Shown here piece after piece: positions 25,692-34,921 of a stretch of DNA of 64,000 nt. Numbering within the stretch: position 1 is the first letter of the stretch; each line of letters opens with the position of its first letter. Made by a program: the position numbers and the translations under genes. Below the pieces are notes generated by a model. It was not told where the DNA came from, did not search any database, and saw nothing but the letters and a program-made list of their open reading frames with translations. This DNA comes from Streptomyces sp. NBC_00102 (lineage in GTDB: Bacteria > Actinomycetota > Actinomycetes > Streptomycetales > Streptomycetaceae): assembly GCF_026343115.1 (NCBI RefSeq), contig NZ_JAPEMC010000004.1, positions 1 through 64,000 on the forward strand, in the 5' to 3' direction.

Positions 25692-27041
25692 TCAGGCCTT
25701 CGGAGTCCGCAGACCCAGGTGGTCGCGGAGGGTCGTCCCCTCGTACTCCGTACGGAACACGCCCTGCTCCTGGAGCAGCGGGACCACCTTGTCGGCGAAC
25801 TCGTCCAGGCCGCCGGGCACCAGGTGCGGTGCCAGGATGAAGCCGTCGGACACCTCGCTCTGTACGGAGTCGTTCAGCGCCCGCGCGACCGTCGACGGCG
25901 AGCCGATGAAGGTCTGCCGGGCGCTGGTCTCGATCACCAGCTCCCGGATCGACAGGCCCTCCGCCTTCGCGCGCTGACGCCACTCGGAGGCGGTCGCCAG
26001 CGGATCGCGGACCATCCGCACACTCGCCCGGCCCCGGGTCACGGTGTGCTCACCGGTGTCCGGGTCGACGTCGGGCAGCGGCCCGTCCGGGTCGTAGGAG
26101 GACAGGTCCCGGTTCCACACGTGCTCCAGGAACTTGATCGCGGTCTGGCCGCTGACCTGAGCGCGCCGCACCTCGTGCGCGCGCTCCTCCGCCTCGGCGT
26201 CCGTGTCGCCCAGCACGAAGGTGGCGGCGGGCAGGATCAGCAGCTCGTCCCGCTCGCGCCCGTGGCGGGCCAGCCGTCCCTTCACGTCCTCGTAGAAGGC
26301 GCGGCCCGGCTCCGGAGCGGAGTGCCGGCTGAAGATGGCGTCCGCGGTGGCCGCCGCGAACTCCCGTCCCTGGTCCGAGTCCCCGGCCTGGAAGATCACC
26401 GGGCGGCCCTGCGGGGAGCGCGGCACGTTGAAGCGGCCCGCGATGTCGAAGTGCTGGTCGCGGTGGGCGAAGGTACCGGCGTCCGCGCTGCGCAGGAACC
26501 GGCCGCTCTCCCGGTCGGCGAGGATCTCGTCCCCGCCCCAGGAGTCGAACAACTCCCAGGAGGCGCGCAGGAACTGCTCGGCGCGGGTATAGCGGTCCTC
26601 CTCCGCGAGGAAGCCGCCGCGCCGGAAGTTCTCGCCGGTGAACGCGTCCCAGGAGGTGACGACGTTCCACGCCGCGCGGCCCGCCGAGAGATGGTCCAGG
26701 GAGGCGAACTGCCGTGCCACCTCGTACGGTTCGTTGAAGGTGGAGTTGATCGTGCCGGCCAGACCGAGCCGGTCGGTGACCGCAGCCAGCGCGGCGAGGA
26801 TGCCGAAGGTGTCCGGGCGGCCGACCACGTCCAAGTCGTAGATGGCGCCGCCCTGTTCGCGCAGCCGCAGGCCCTCGGCCAGGAACAGGAAGTCGAACTT
26901 GGCCCGTTCGGCGGTGCGCGCGAAATGGCTGAACGAGGCGAAGTCGATCTGGCTCCCGGCCTCCGGGTCGCTCCAGACCGTGGTGTTGTTGACCCCGGGG
27001 AAGTGGGCCGCGAGGTGGATCTGCTTCAGGGTGTCGCTCAT
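25692..27041 (-). CDS. NtaA/SnaA/YxeK-type flavin monooxygenase, B-type paralog
   Basis: 449 aa. Luciferase-like monooxygenase with FLFLAEGLRLRE, DVVGRPDTFG, GRAAWNVVTSWD and FQAGDSDQGRE, all aligned with the enzyme at 12103-13470, and the same C-terminal RTEYEGTTLRDHL. Related enzymes YxeK and YtnJ of Bacillus subtilis act in breakdown of N-acetylated S-substituted cysteines. ATG 27041 has GGAGGA and overlaps the stop of the A-type gene (ATGA). Last gene of the operon that runs from 33335. Needs reduced FMN from outside the operon. Confidence 0.9.
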   Translation of the reverse strand: MSDTLKQIHLAAHFPGVNNTTVWSDPEAGSQIDFASFSHFARTAERAKFDFLFLAEGLRLREQGGAIYDLDVVGRPDTFGILAALAAVTDRLGLAGTINSTFNEPYEVARQFASLDHLSAGRAAWNVVTSWDAFTGENFRRGGFLAEEDRYTRAEQFLRASWELFDSWGGDEILADRESGRFLRSADAGTFAHRDQHFDIAGRFNVPRSPQGRPVIFQAGDSDQGREFAAATADAIFSRHSAPEPGRAFYEDVKGRLARHGRERDELLILPAATFVLGDTDAEAEERAHEVRRAQVSGQTAIKFLEHVWNRDLSSYDPDGPLPDVDPDTGEHTVTRGRASVRMVRDPLATASEWRQRAKAEGLSIRELVIETSARQTFIGSPSTVARALNDSVQSEVSDGFILAPHLVPGGLDEFADKVVPLLQEQGVFRTEYEGTTLRDHLGLRTPKA

Positions 27042-28273
27042 GACTGTCCTCCGGCCCGGACCCGGGCGTAACGGTTGGCGGGGCGCGAGAGGCCGAGCAG
27101 GCCGCGCAGCGAGTCGGCTTCGTACGTGTTGCGGAACGCGCCGCGGCTTTGGAGTTCGGGCACCAGTCCCCGGGTGACGGCCGGCAGGTCGTGACCGGCG
27201 ACCGCCGGACGCAGCCGGAACCCGGTCAGACCCGCCCGCTGCCAGTCCAGCAGCAGATCGGCCAGTTCGGCCGGGGTGCCGGTGAAGATCTCGGCGTCGC
27301 TCGCCAGGGGAGCGCCGGCCAGGTCGTCGAGACGGCGGCGGCGGGCCTTCGCCGCGCCCGCGGTCTCGTCCAGGAACACCACCAGGTCGCCGAAGACGTG
27401 GAGGGTCTCCCCGCCGCGCCCGGCGGCCTCCTGGGCGGCCCGGATCTCCTCGGTCACGGCCCGCGCCTCGGCGGCGTCGTGCGGGGTGACGTAACCGACG
27501 TCGGTGGAGCTCGCCACCAGCTCGTACGGAATGGCCGCGTGGGCCAGCGAGGTCACCAGCGGCTGCCCCTGCGGCGAACGCGGCGTGATGGAAGGGCCCT
27601 TGACGCTGAAGTACTCGCCCTCGAAGTCGATGTAGTGCAGCTTCTCGCGGTCGATGAACCGGCCGGTGGCGGCGTCGCGTATCTCCGCGTCGTCCTCCCA
27701 GCTGTCCCAGAGCCTGCGGAGCACCTCGACGTACTCGGCGGCCTCGGCGAACAACTCCCGCACCAGTTTCTGGGCCTCGGGCTCCAGGTAGTCCTGCGGG
27801 CGGAACGGCGGCAGGTCCCGGCGGCCGAAGTGCGCGTTCTCGTGCCCGGCGGCGGAGACCTTCACCCGGACCCCGGCGCGGCCGGAACTCACGAAGTCCA
27901 GAGTCGCGACGGCCTTCGCCAGGTGGAACGGCTCGGTGTGGGTCGCCACCACGCTCGGGACCAGACCCACGTGCCGGGTCAGCGGCGCCACCCGGGAGGC
28001 GATCAGGACCGCGTCGAGCCGGCCGCGCACCTGGTCGGTACGACGGTCGTCGGCGGTCGGGTCGGTGGACTGGAGGGACAGCGAGTCCTCGAAGGTGACG
28101 AAGTCGAGGAGGCCCGCCTCCGCCTCCCGCACGGCGTCCAGCCAGAAGCCGGCGGTGAAGAGTTCGCCGGCGCGGGACTCGGGCTCGCGCCAGGACGCGG
28201 GGTGCCAGCCCGTGCCGTCCAGCGCCACGGCGAGATGCAGGGGTTCGGGAGGTGAGGAAGGGGACTGCGACAT
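27038..28273 (-). CDS. LLM-class flavin monooxygenase, A-type paralog
   Basis: 411 aa. Paralog of the enzyme at 10986-12092 through LWDSWEDDAEIRDAATGRF, DFEGEYFSVKGPSITPRSPQGQ and the C-terminal GLSRPANR. This copy keeps the full middle barrel region (TSLAHAAIPYELVASSTDVG) that is shortened in the other. ATG 28273 follows GGAAAGG. It is translationally coupled to the B-type gene, the same order as in the first sulfur block. Substrate unknown; context points to an S-substituted cysteine or related compound. Confidence 0.88.
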   Translation of the reverse strand: MSQSPSSPPEPLHLAVALDGTGWHPASWREPESRAGELFTAGFWLDAVREAEAGLLDFVTFEDSLSLQSTDPTADDRRTDQVRGRLDAVLIASRVAPLTRHVGLVPSVVATHTEPFHLAKAVATLDFVSSGRAGVRVKVSAAGHENAHFGRRDLPPFRPQDYLEPEAQKLVRELFAEAAEYVEVLRRLWDSWEDDAEIRDAATGRFIDREKLHYIDFEGEYFSVKGPSITPRSPQGQPLVTSLAHAAIPYELVASSTDVGYVTPHDAAEARAVTEEIRAAQEAAGRGGETLHVFGDLVVFLDETAGAAKARRRRLDDLAGAPLASDAEIFTGTPAELADLLLDWQRAGLTGFRLRPAVAGHDLPAVTRGLVPELQSRGAFRNTYEADSLRGLLGLSRPANRYARVRAGGQS

Positions 28274-28353
28274 GGCGGGAAAGGGCCTTTCCTGATCGGC
28301 TGGGGAGTACATGGGGAGGCGCCGCTTCACACACGGGCCTCGGGGCGCGGAGG

Positions 28354-29130
28354 TCAGCTCTCCGACGCGGTGGCGGGATCACCGCCCGGGACGCGGACCA
28401 TGGCGAAGAGGGTGCGCCGGCGAAGAGCGAAGCCGATCGAGAGATAGAGCCGGATGGCGTTCTCGTTGTCCCCCGCCGCGTGCAGGAAGGGAACGTCCCC
28501 GCGGTCCCGGATGCCGTCGGCGACATGGCGCACCAGCCGGGTGGCGAGCCCCTCCCCGCGGTGTTCGGCATCCGTGCAGACCGCGCTGATCTCGGTGTGG
28601 CCGGGGGGCCGCAGCCGTTCCCCGGCCATCGCCACCAGCCTTCCGCCGCGCCGGATTCCCCAGTACGCGCCCAGTTCGATGGTGCGCGGGCGGAACGGCC
28701 CCGGCTTGTTGCGGCTCACCAGGTCCAGCATCTCGGGCACGTCGGAGGTGGTCAGCCGGACCGCCTCCGGATCGGACCGCGTGGTCAGGGTGTCCGCGAC
28801 GAGCTGTACGCCCTCCGCGCGCTGCACCGTCTCCCAGTGCTCCGGCACGCTGTCGATCCCGGTCACCGCCGTCTCCGCACCGGGCCCGAGCAGCGCGGCC
28901 AGATCGTCCCAGGCGCTCGGGTCCGCGGAGTCGCCGAGTGCCACGAAGGGGGCGACGTCCGTCTGATAACGGGCCGCCGAGCCGACGATCTCCGCGAAAC
29001 GGCGGTGCGCTCCTGTGAGGGCGGCCCAGGGGGCGTTGTCCAGCACGTGAGGTACGGGCCGGCCGGGAGCGGAGCCGAGGCCGTGGCTGGTGCGGGGGAG
29101 TGACTGCGGTGACTGGACGTCGGTGGACAT
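28354..29130 (-). CDS. GNAT-family N-acetyltransferase
   Basis: 258 aa. The C-terminal half carries the GNAT core: EISAVCTDAEHRGEGLATRLVRHVA (acetyl-CoA loop, motif A) and FLHAAGDNENAIRLYLSIGFALRR (motif B). The last line YLSIGFALRRRTLF is typical of FR47/GNAT enzymes. The N-terminal half is an extended region of unknown role. It sits in an operon with an amino-acid-type ABC transporter and two monooxygenases, the same set as the snaA/snaB operons of Bacillus that N-acetylate S-alkylcysteines, so I infer that role. No deacetylase gene is visible nearby. Confidence 0.82.
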   Translation of the reverse strand: MSTDVQSPQSLPRTSHGLGSAPGRPVPHVLDNAPWAALTGAHRRFAEIVGSAARYQTDVAPFVALGDSADPSAWDDLAALLGPGAETAVTGIDSVPEHWETVQRAEGVQLVADTLTTRSDPEAVRLTTSDVPEMLDLVSRNKPGPFRPRTIELGAYWGIRRGGRLVAMAGERLRPPGHTEISAVCTDAEHRGEGLATRLVRHVADGIRDRGDVPFLHAAGDNENAIRLYLSIGFALRRRTLFAMVRVPGGDPATASES

Positions 29131-29195
29131 ACGAGGCCGTTCTTCCTTCGGTGGAACCGTGCCGGTGCCGGCACGGTGGACAGTGTGGGACCGGT

Positions 29196-30305
29196 TCAGC
29201 CCACGGCGGCGGGCAGCGGCCGCCCGAGGGCGAAGCGCCGGGCCCCCGGCCGGCCTTCGACCAGATCCGCGGCCAGCTCCCCGATGGCGGGAGCGAACTT
29301 GAACCCATGGCCGGAGAACCCGGCGAGCACCGTCACCGGACCTTGCCGGTCGACCACGAAGTCGTGGTCGGGGGTGGACGTGTAGAGGCAGGTGACCGGC
29401 TCGGGGGCTGCCCGGGCCAGACCGGGCAGCCAGGCACGGACATAGGCCTCCAGCCGCTCGGCCGCGACCGGGTCCGGAGTGCGGTCCCGGTGGTCCGGGT
29501 CGACCACCGGCCCGACCGCGTGGAACCCGACCTTGACACCGTCCGGGCTGCCGAGCCCGTACACCCCGCCCGGTTCGTGGAATTCCGCGCCGGGATGGTG
29601 CACGAAGGCCGGCCACTCCAGCGCGTCCTCCACCGCGAAGTGCAGCGGCTGCTCCTGAGTGACCCGCAGCGGCGGCAGCCCGTCCACCAGGTCCGGCAGG
29701 ACGGACGGCGACCAGCCGCCGACCGCGACCACCGCCGCGTCCGCGAGGACCCGGCCGCCCTCCTCGGTCTCCACGGTGACGCCACTCCCCGTCCGGCGCA
29801 GCGCGCGCACCCGCACCCCGTGCCGGACATCGGCGCCGAGGCCCGCGGCGGCCGCGAGCAGCGCCGCCACGGCAGCGTCGGCGTGCAGCCGGCCGCCCTC
29901 CGCGTGATGCAGCACGCTCGTGTCGGCGCGCAGCCCGGGCCAGCGTTCGGCCGCCTCTGCAGGGCTGAGCACCAGCCCCGGCCGCCCGGCCTCCGCCAGG
30001 GCGCCGGCCAGTTCCTCCACCGCCCCGGGCGCCCCGTGGTCGACGGCACCGGTGACCGTCAGCACCCGCTGCCCCGACTCCTCCTCCAGCCGCCGCCACA
30101 GCGGCAGCGCCCGCAGGGCGAGCCCGACGTACCAGGGATCGGCGTACGTCAGACGGAAGATGCGGGAGCTGCCGTGCGAGCTTCCCCGGTCGTGGCCGGG
30201 CCCGAACCGCTCCAGCACCGTGACCCGGTGGCCGCGTCCCGCCAGCCGCCAGGCCGCCGCCGCGCCCATGACCCCGCCGCCGACGATCACCACGCTGGGT
30301 GCCAT
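29196..30305 (-). CDS. FAD-dependent amine oxidase, SolA/monomeric sarcosine oxidase-like
   Basis: 369 aa. N-terminal Rossmann motif VVIVGGGVMGAAAAWRLA. HGSSRIFRLTYADPWYV matches the SolA/MSOX flavin-binding region, and Cys306 in EPVTCLYTSTPDHDFVVD aligns with the residue that covalently binds FAD in this family. The end (GFSGHGFKFAPAIGELAADL) is also typical. The family oxidises N-methyl or secondary amino acids to aldehyde or imine plus H2O2. In this operon it may act on an N- or S-substituted amino acid; the real substrate is unknown. ATG 30305, GGAAG site. Confidence 0.9.
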   Translation of the reverse strand: MAPSVVIVGGGVMGAAAAWRLAGRGHRVTVLERFGPGHDRGSSHGSSRIFRLTYADPWYVGLALRALPLWRRLEEESGQRVLTVTGAVDHGAPGAVEELAGALAEAGRPGLVLSPAEAAERWPGLRADTSVLHHAEGGRLHADAAVAALLAAAAGLGADVRHGVRVRALRRTGSGVTVETEEGGRVLADAAVVAVGGWSPSVLPDLVDGLPPLRVTQEQPLHFAVEDALEWPAFVHHPGAEFHEPGGVYGLGSPDGVKVGFHAVGPVVDPDHRDRTPDPVAAERLEAYVRAWLPGLARAAPEPVTCLYTSTPDHDFVVDRQGPVTVLAGFSGHGFKFAPAIGELAADLVEGRPGARRFALGRPLPAAVG

Positions 30306-30355
30306 GACGGGTCTTCCTTTCTGCTCGCCCGCGCTCGGGCGCGGTTTTTTGTGGA

Positions 30356-31375
30356 TCAGGAGTTGGTGATCGGCAGGCCCGGAGGGTTGACCTCCGCCTT
30401 CTGCACCGCCTCGTCCTTGAGGTTCCACGCCTCCAGCCACTTCGCGTACTGGCCGTTCTCGATCAGGTAGTTGATGGCCTCCGCCAGCGGCTTGGCCAGG
30501 CCGCTGTCCTTCTTCGCGGTGGCGCAGATCAGTCCCTGCAACGAAGCCCCGGCGCCCGAGTAGGTACCACCGCTGCGGGTGGCCTGCGGAGTGCTCGCGG
30601 ACTGGGTGATGTGGTACGCGATGGCGGGGTTCGGGCCGAAGTAACCGTCGATCTTCTTCGAGTTCAGCGCCAGATAGGCGCTGTTGTTGTCCGCGAAGTA
30701 CTTGACGTCGAGCTTCTTGCCCTCGGACTCCAGCTTGTCCCGCCACTCCAGCAGGATCTTCTCCTGGTTGGTGCCGGAGCCCACGGCGATGGTCTTGCCC
30801 GCCAGGTTCTTGTAGTCCCCGTCGAAGTTCCAGTCCGCCTCCTTGCTCACTTCGAAACCGAGGTTGTCCTGGCGGTAGCAGGCGAACTCGTACTTCTTCT
30901 TGCGCTCTTCGGTGTCCGTGATGTTGGAGAAGCCGGCTTCGGTGCGCCCGCTGTCGATCCCCACGAACAGGTTCTCCCAGGTCGCGTTCTTCGGCTCGGC
31001 CTTCAGGCCGAAGACCGCGGCGACCAGGCGTCCGAGGTCGGGCTCGGAACCGGTGATCGTCTTCTGGTCGTCCCCGACGTAGCCGAGCGGCGCGGATCCG
31101 GCGGGGAGCATGCCCAGACCGATGGTGAACTTGCCGTCCTCGATGACGGATTTGGGCAGCTGCGAGCGGATGGAGGCGACCTCGGGGACGTCCAGCGTTA
31201 TCTCCTTGGCGGCCCCGTTCGAGGCGGCGCCGATGACGACCGACCCCTTGGCGGTGCCGGAAGCGGCGGCGGAGTCCTCGGTGTCACTGTCCCCGCAGGC
31301 GCTGAGGCCGGCGGCGAGAGCGAGGACGGTGCCGGCGGTGGCGAGGGTGGTCAGACGGGATCTGCGGCGGGACAT
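30356..31375 (-). CDS. Amino-acid ABC transporter substrate-binding lipoprotein
   Basis: 339 aa. Signal peptide and lipobox LSAC with Cys27. SBP_bac_3-type fold: TIGLGMLPAGSAPLGYV, GSEPDLGRLVAAVFGL (the usual GFD-hexad position is altered), GIDSGRTEAGFSNITDTEERKKKYEFACY, LAGKTIAVGSGTNQEK. Family members bind polar amino acids, cystine and S-substituted cysteines (YxeM, TcyJ/K). Belongs with the permease and ATPase just upstream; a 125-bp gap separates it from the ATPase gene, so it may have its own transcript level. Confidence 0.88.
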   Translation of the reverse strand: MSRRRSRLTTLATAGTVLALAAGLSACGDSDTEDSAAASGTAKGSVVIGAASNGAAKEITLDVPEVASIRSQLPKSVIEDGKFTIGLGMLPAGSAPLGYVGDDQKTITGSEPDLGRLVAAVFGLKAEPKNATWENLFVGIDSGRTEAGFSNITDTEERKKKYEFACYRQDNLGFEVSKEADWNFDGDYKNLAGKTIAVGSGTNQEKILLEWRDKLESEGKKLDVKYFADNNSAYLALNSKKIDGYFGPNPAIAYHITQSASTPQATRSGGTYSGAGASLQGLICATAKKDSGLAKPLAEAINYLIENGQYAKWLEAWNLKDEAVQKAEVNPPGLPITNS

Positions 31376-31500
31376 GTCGGTTCCTTGAGGGTGATGGAGA
31401 ACAGGTGAGAGGACGTGTGGGGGAGAGGAGTCAGCCCAAGGGGCCGACCGAGACCAACGGCTGACGTTTAATCAAGCACTGAGGGCAAGGTGACGGACGG

Positions 31501-32307
31501 TCAGAGAACCTTGCCCAGGAACTCCCTGGTGCGGGCCTCGCGCGGGTTGTCCAGCACGTCGGAGGGCTTGCCCTGCTCGACGATCACGCCGTGGTCCATG
31601 AAGACGACCTGGTCGGCGACCTCACGGGCGAACCCGATCTCATGGGTCACCACGATCAGCGTCGTACCTCCGGTAGCCAACTCCTTGATGACGGAGAGGA
31701 CTTCACCGACCAGCTCCGGGTCGAGCGCCGAGGTCGGCTCGTCGAAGAGGATCACACCGGGTTCGAGCGCGAGCGCCCGTGCGATGGCGACCCGCTGCTG
31801 CTGGCCACCGGACAGCCGGCGCGGGTAACTGTCGGCCTTGTCCGCCAGCCCCACCCGGTCGAGCAGGGTACGGGCCAGCTCGCGGGCGCCGTCACGGTCG
31901 GCGAGACCGATGGCGGTGGGCGCGGCGGCGACGTTCTCCAGCACCGTGAGGTTGGGGAAGAGGTTGAAGTTCTGGAACACGAAGCCGATCCGGCTGCGCT
32001 GCGCCCGGATGACGCGCTCGGGCAGCTCCTTCAGCCGGCCGCGGTGGTGGCGTACCCCGATCGGCTCGCCACCCACCGTCACATGACCGATGTCCAGCTT
32101 CTCCAGGTGGTTCACCGTACGCAGCAGCGTCGACTTGCCGGACCCGGACGGGCCGAGGATCACTGTCACCGACCCAGGCTCGACCGTCAGGTCGATGCCG
32201 CGCAGGACCTGGTTCTCACCGAACCACTTGTGTGCCTGGTGGATCTCCACCGCCACCGGATCGGCGCGGCCGGGGCTCTTCGTGCTCTGCGGGGCGATGA
32301 CGCTCAT
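31501..32307 (-). CDS. Polar amino-acid ABC transporter ATPase
   Basis: 268 aa. Walker [11 protein letters not shown]-loop [18 protein letters not shown], signature LSGGQQQR, Walker [15 protein letters not shown], and switch His in VVTHEIGF. The Q-loop and signature spacing is that of the GlnQ/YecC/TcyN amino-acid importers. Starts at ATG 32307, overlapping the permease stop (ATGA). Confidence 0.92.
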   Translation of the reverse strand: MSVIAPQSTKSPGRADPVAVEIHQAHKWFGENQVLRGIDLTVEPGSVTVILGPSGSGKSTLLRTVNHLEKLDIGHVTVGGEPIGVRHHRGRLKELPERVIRAQRSRIGFVFQNFNLFPNLTVLENVAAAPTAIGLADRDGARELARTLLDRVGLADKADSYPRRLSGGQQQRVAIARALALEPGVILFDEPTSALDPELVGEVLSVIKELATGGTTLIVVTHEIGFAREVADQVVFMDHGVIVEQGKPSDVLDNPREARTREFLGKVL

Positions 32308-33335
32308 GAGCTCGATCCGATCGGGGTCCTGGAGCGGGCGGCCCGGACGGTGGCCCGGAACTTCTGGAACGGGGTCGGGGGTACGGTGCGCAGCGCGCCC
32401 CGCGAGTAGTGGCGCTCCACGTAGAACTGGATCACCGAGATGACGCTGGTGAGGATCACGTACCAGAGGGTGGCGACCAGCAGCAGCGGGACGATGTCGC
32501 CGGAGTAGGTGCTGCCGAGGCTCTGGACGGTGCCGAACAGGTCGAGCAGCGAGACGTAGAAGACCAGCGAGGTGCCCTTGACCAGGCCGATCAGCTGGTT
32601 CACGTAGGAAGGCACGATCACCCGGAGCGCCTGCGGGAAGACGATGCGGCGGAACTGGTAGCCGCGCGGCAGGCCGAGCGCCGAGGCCGCCTCGTGCTGG
32701 CCCTGGTCCACCGAGAGCACGCCGGACCTGACCACCTCCGCCGCGTAGGCGGCCTCGTTGAGGCTGAGACCGACCACGGCGACGGTCATGTCGGTGGCGA
32801 GCCGGGATTCGTCGAACTCGAAGAAGGCCGGCCCGAACGGAACGCCGAGACTCAACGTCTGATACAGCGCACTGAAGTTGTAGAGGAAGAGCAGCACGAC
32901 GATCAGCGGCACCGAACGCAGCAGCCAGATGTAGACCCAGGAGACGGACCGCAGTACCGGATTGGGCGACAGCCTGCCCAGCGCGAGGATCACGCCACCG
33001 ATCAGACCGAACACCGCACTGAGGGCGGCGACTTCGAGAGTGATCAGCAGGCCGTCGAGTACCACCGGACGGAAGAACCAGTAGGAGAAACGGCTCCACT
33101 GGTAGAAGGGGTTGCTCACCAGACCGTGGACGAACTGGGCCACCAGCACGACGACCACCGCCGTGAGCACCCACCGCCACGGATGGCGCAGCGGCAGCAC
33201 CCGTTCGGCCGCGAGACGCGGGTCGTGCGCCGAGTCGGTGCGCTCGGAGACCTTCGGGGCCGGGGGCTCTCCGGGCGGGGAGGAGGGAGAGCCGGTGGTG
33301 ACCGGATCTTCCGGGGGCGCGGACGTCTCGGGCAT
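32304..33335 (-). CDS. Polar amino-acid ABC transporter permease
   Basis: 343 aa. A Pro-rich cytoplasmic tail of about 45 residues precedes the first helix. The core has five or six membrane helices and the HisM/TcyL-type EAA loop ([32 protein letters not shown]). ATG 33335 has a GGAG site; the frame remains open upstream but without a start signal. First gene of the operon behind the Cys-rich ORF 33646-33473. One permease gene suggests a homodimeric channel. Confidence 0.9.
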   Translation of the reverse strand: MPETSAPPEDPVTTGSPSSPPGEPPAPKVSERTDSAHDPRLAAERVLPLRHPWRWVLTAVVVVLVAQFVHGLVSNPFYQWSRFSYWFFRPVVLDGLLITLEVAALSAVFGLIGGVILALGRLSPNPVLRSVSWVYIWLLRSVPLIVVLLFLYNFSALYQTLSLGVPFGPAFFEFDESRLATDMTVAVVGLSLNEAAYAAEVVRSGVLSVDQGQHEAASALGLPRGYQFRRIVFPQALRVIVPSYVNQLIGLVKGTSLVFYVSLLDLFGTVQSLGSTYSGDIVPLLLVATLWYVILTSVISVIQFYVERHYSRGALRTVPPTPFQKFRATVRAARSRTPIGSSS

Positions 33336-33472
33336 GGGTGCTCCAGCGGAGAAGGGGCTGACCCGACGGCGCGCGCGGCACGCGGTCGGGCCGAATCGGG
33401 AACCCTGGCCGGAGAAGTCCGGGCAGGGATGCGGGGAATCGCGAGAGGGGCGGGCGGACTTGGTCCGGCCGG

Positions 33473-33646
33473 TCAGCAGCCGCAGTGCGGTGCGCAGGCC
33501 GGCAGCCCGCACGTACACGAGTGGCAAGCACCGCACCCGTGCGACGGCGTGCGGCGGGAGGAGAAGGACAGCGTGGCGGACGGCACGGCGGAGCGGAGGC
33601 GGCGGACGCCTGCCGTCCTCTCCGGTGCGATCTCCATGCTGGTCAT
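33473..33646 (-). CDS. Cys-rich small ORF, candidate attenuator leader
   Basis: 57 aa from ATG 33646 (ATG 33637 is an alternative). The last 20 residues contain seven Cys: [25 protein letters not shown] clustering, with the final codon before the stop also Cys. The N-terminal part ([20 protein letters not shown]) is ordinary. It ends 137 bp before the permease start on the same strand. Between them, + strand 33362-33367 and 33385-33390 form a CCCGAC/GTCGGG stem. It does not carry the HVDL motif of the other three leaders, but the position is the same. Inferred to be a poly-Cys leader that senses Cys-tRNA supply. Alternatives are a metal-binding peptide or a peptide precursor. Confidence 0.5.
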   Translation of the reverse strand: MTSMEIAPERTAGVRRLRSAVPSATLSFSSRRTPSHGCGACHSCTCGLPACAPHCGC

Positions 33647-34036
33647 CCTGATTTCTCTCTGCCGCGATGAGCGGGCCGCTGGGACACGCTCGGTGTTACC
33701 GGGCGACGCACGGGGGTCGTGGCCGCCGGACCGCCGGGGAATCACCGGGCCGGTCCGGCGCCAGTAACCCATGCGGGGGAAGGGGGCGTCAATGCGTCCC
33801 GTAACCGTGTGAACAGGTGTAAGGGGCAGTTCGGAAATCCTCTCGGAGCGAAGCGCCGAACGCTCTGACCAGCGGAAACGGCACCGGTCGGACGACCGGG
33901 CCCGACGACCGGACGCTTTCCGGAGGCCCTGTGGAGCGGCGATCATTTCGTGATCCCGTAACACGGGCTTCATGCCCGGTCATGCCGCCCACACGCAGGG
34001 GACGAGCATCTACGACGCGCGCCGGCCGTCCTCCCC
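33647..34036. other. 390-bp gene-free region between ssu operon end and Cys-rich ORF
   Basis: No gene seen. It must hold the promoter of the Cys-rich leader and its operon, but I cannot pick boxes with confidence. Structures present are a GATCA-N5-TGATC inverted repeat at 33941-33955 and a short hairpin at 33964-33978. Confidence 0.55.
33964..33978 (-). terminator. Short hairpin after ssu operon
   Basis: CGGGC-TTCAT-GCCCG, about 60 bp past the last ssu gene. The stem is only 5 bp, so this is a weak candidate. Confidence 0.35.
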
Positions 34037-34921
34037 TCAGGTCCAGCGCCTGACCACGGCCCGTTCCACCGCCCCGAGTACGGCGTCGGTCGCCTTGCCG
34101 AGCAGGGCCAGCAGCACGATCGCCAGCAGCAGGATGTCGGTCCTCCCGGTGTTCTGGCTGTCGATCAGGAGGAACCCCAGCCCCATGGACGAGGCGATCA
34201 GCTCGGCGGCGACCAGGAAAAGCCACCCCTGCGCGAGACCCAGCCGCAGCCCCGCCAGGACCGACGGAGCCGCCGCCGGGATCAGCACCTGGGCGAGCAG
34301 GGCGGGGCCCCGGCGGCCGTAGGCGTGCCCGAGTTCGCGCAGGCCCGGGTCGGCGTGGTCGAGCGCCGAAGCCACCGTCGTGTAGACGGGGAAGAAGGCG
34401 CCGACCGCCACCAGGGTGATCTTCGGCGTCTCCCCGATGCCGAGCCAGAGCAGCAGCAGGGGAACCCACGCCAGCGACGGCACCGCGCGCAGCGCCTGAA
34501 TGGTCGGGCCCAGCAGCCGGCGCACCGCGGTCGAGAGCCCGACCAGGCCCCCCAGCACGAGTCCGGCCCCGGCCCCGGCGGCGAAGCCGAGCAGGACCCG
34601 CTGCACGCTGATCGCCACGTGGTGCGGAAGTTCGCCCCGCTCCCAGAGCACCCGGGCGGCCCGGGCCACCGCCAGCGGTTCGGGCAGCTGGCTGGGGGAG
34701 TACGCCCCCGAGCGGGCGGCCGTGTGCCAGGCGACGAGGATGCCCACCGGGACCAACAGCCCCACCGCCGCCCGGCCGGCCACCCGCCCGGCGGCGACGA
34801 GCCGGTCCCCGCCGCGGGTCCCCTGCGGAAGCCCGCTCTTCCCGGCGGCCGACGCGGTCGCCGGGGCGGGCGCGGAGACTTCCCGGTCCCTCTCCGCCGT
34901 ATCGGCGGTTCTGGCGCTCAC
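34037..34921 (-). CDS. ssuC: Aliphatic sulfonate/taurine-type ABC permease
   Basis: 294 aa. About six membrane helices after a charged N-terminal tail of about 45 residues. The EAA-type loop (HAYGRRGPALLAQVLIPAAAPSVLAGLRLGLAQGWLFLVAAE) is that of the SsuC/TauC group. GTG 34921 overlaps the stop of the binding-protein gene (GTGA). Last gene of the sulfonate operon. Assignment to sulfonate uptake rests on SsuD and SsuB beside it. Confidence 0.88.
   Translation of the reverse strand: MSARTADTAERDREVSAPAPATASAAGKSGLPQGTRGGDRLVAAGRVAGRAAVGLLVPVGILVAWHTAARSGAYSPSQLPEPLAVARAARVLWERGELPHHVAISVQRVLLGFAAGAGAGLVLGGLVGLSTAVRRLLGPTIQALRAVPSLAWVPLLLLWLGIGETPKITLVAVGAFFPVYTTVASALDHADPGLRELGHAYGRRGPALLAQVLIPAAAPSVLAGLRLGLAQGWLFLVAAELIASSMGLGFLLIDSQNTGRTDILLLAIVLLALLGKATDAVLGAVERAVVRRWT

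Noticed and set aside
28379..30099. Long minus-strand frames over the SolA and GNAT genes
   Set aside because: Alternative frames of the same strand with repetitive Arg/Gly/Ala; the recognised frames give full-length family proteins.
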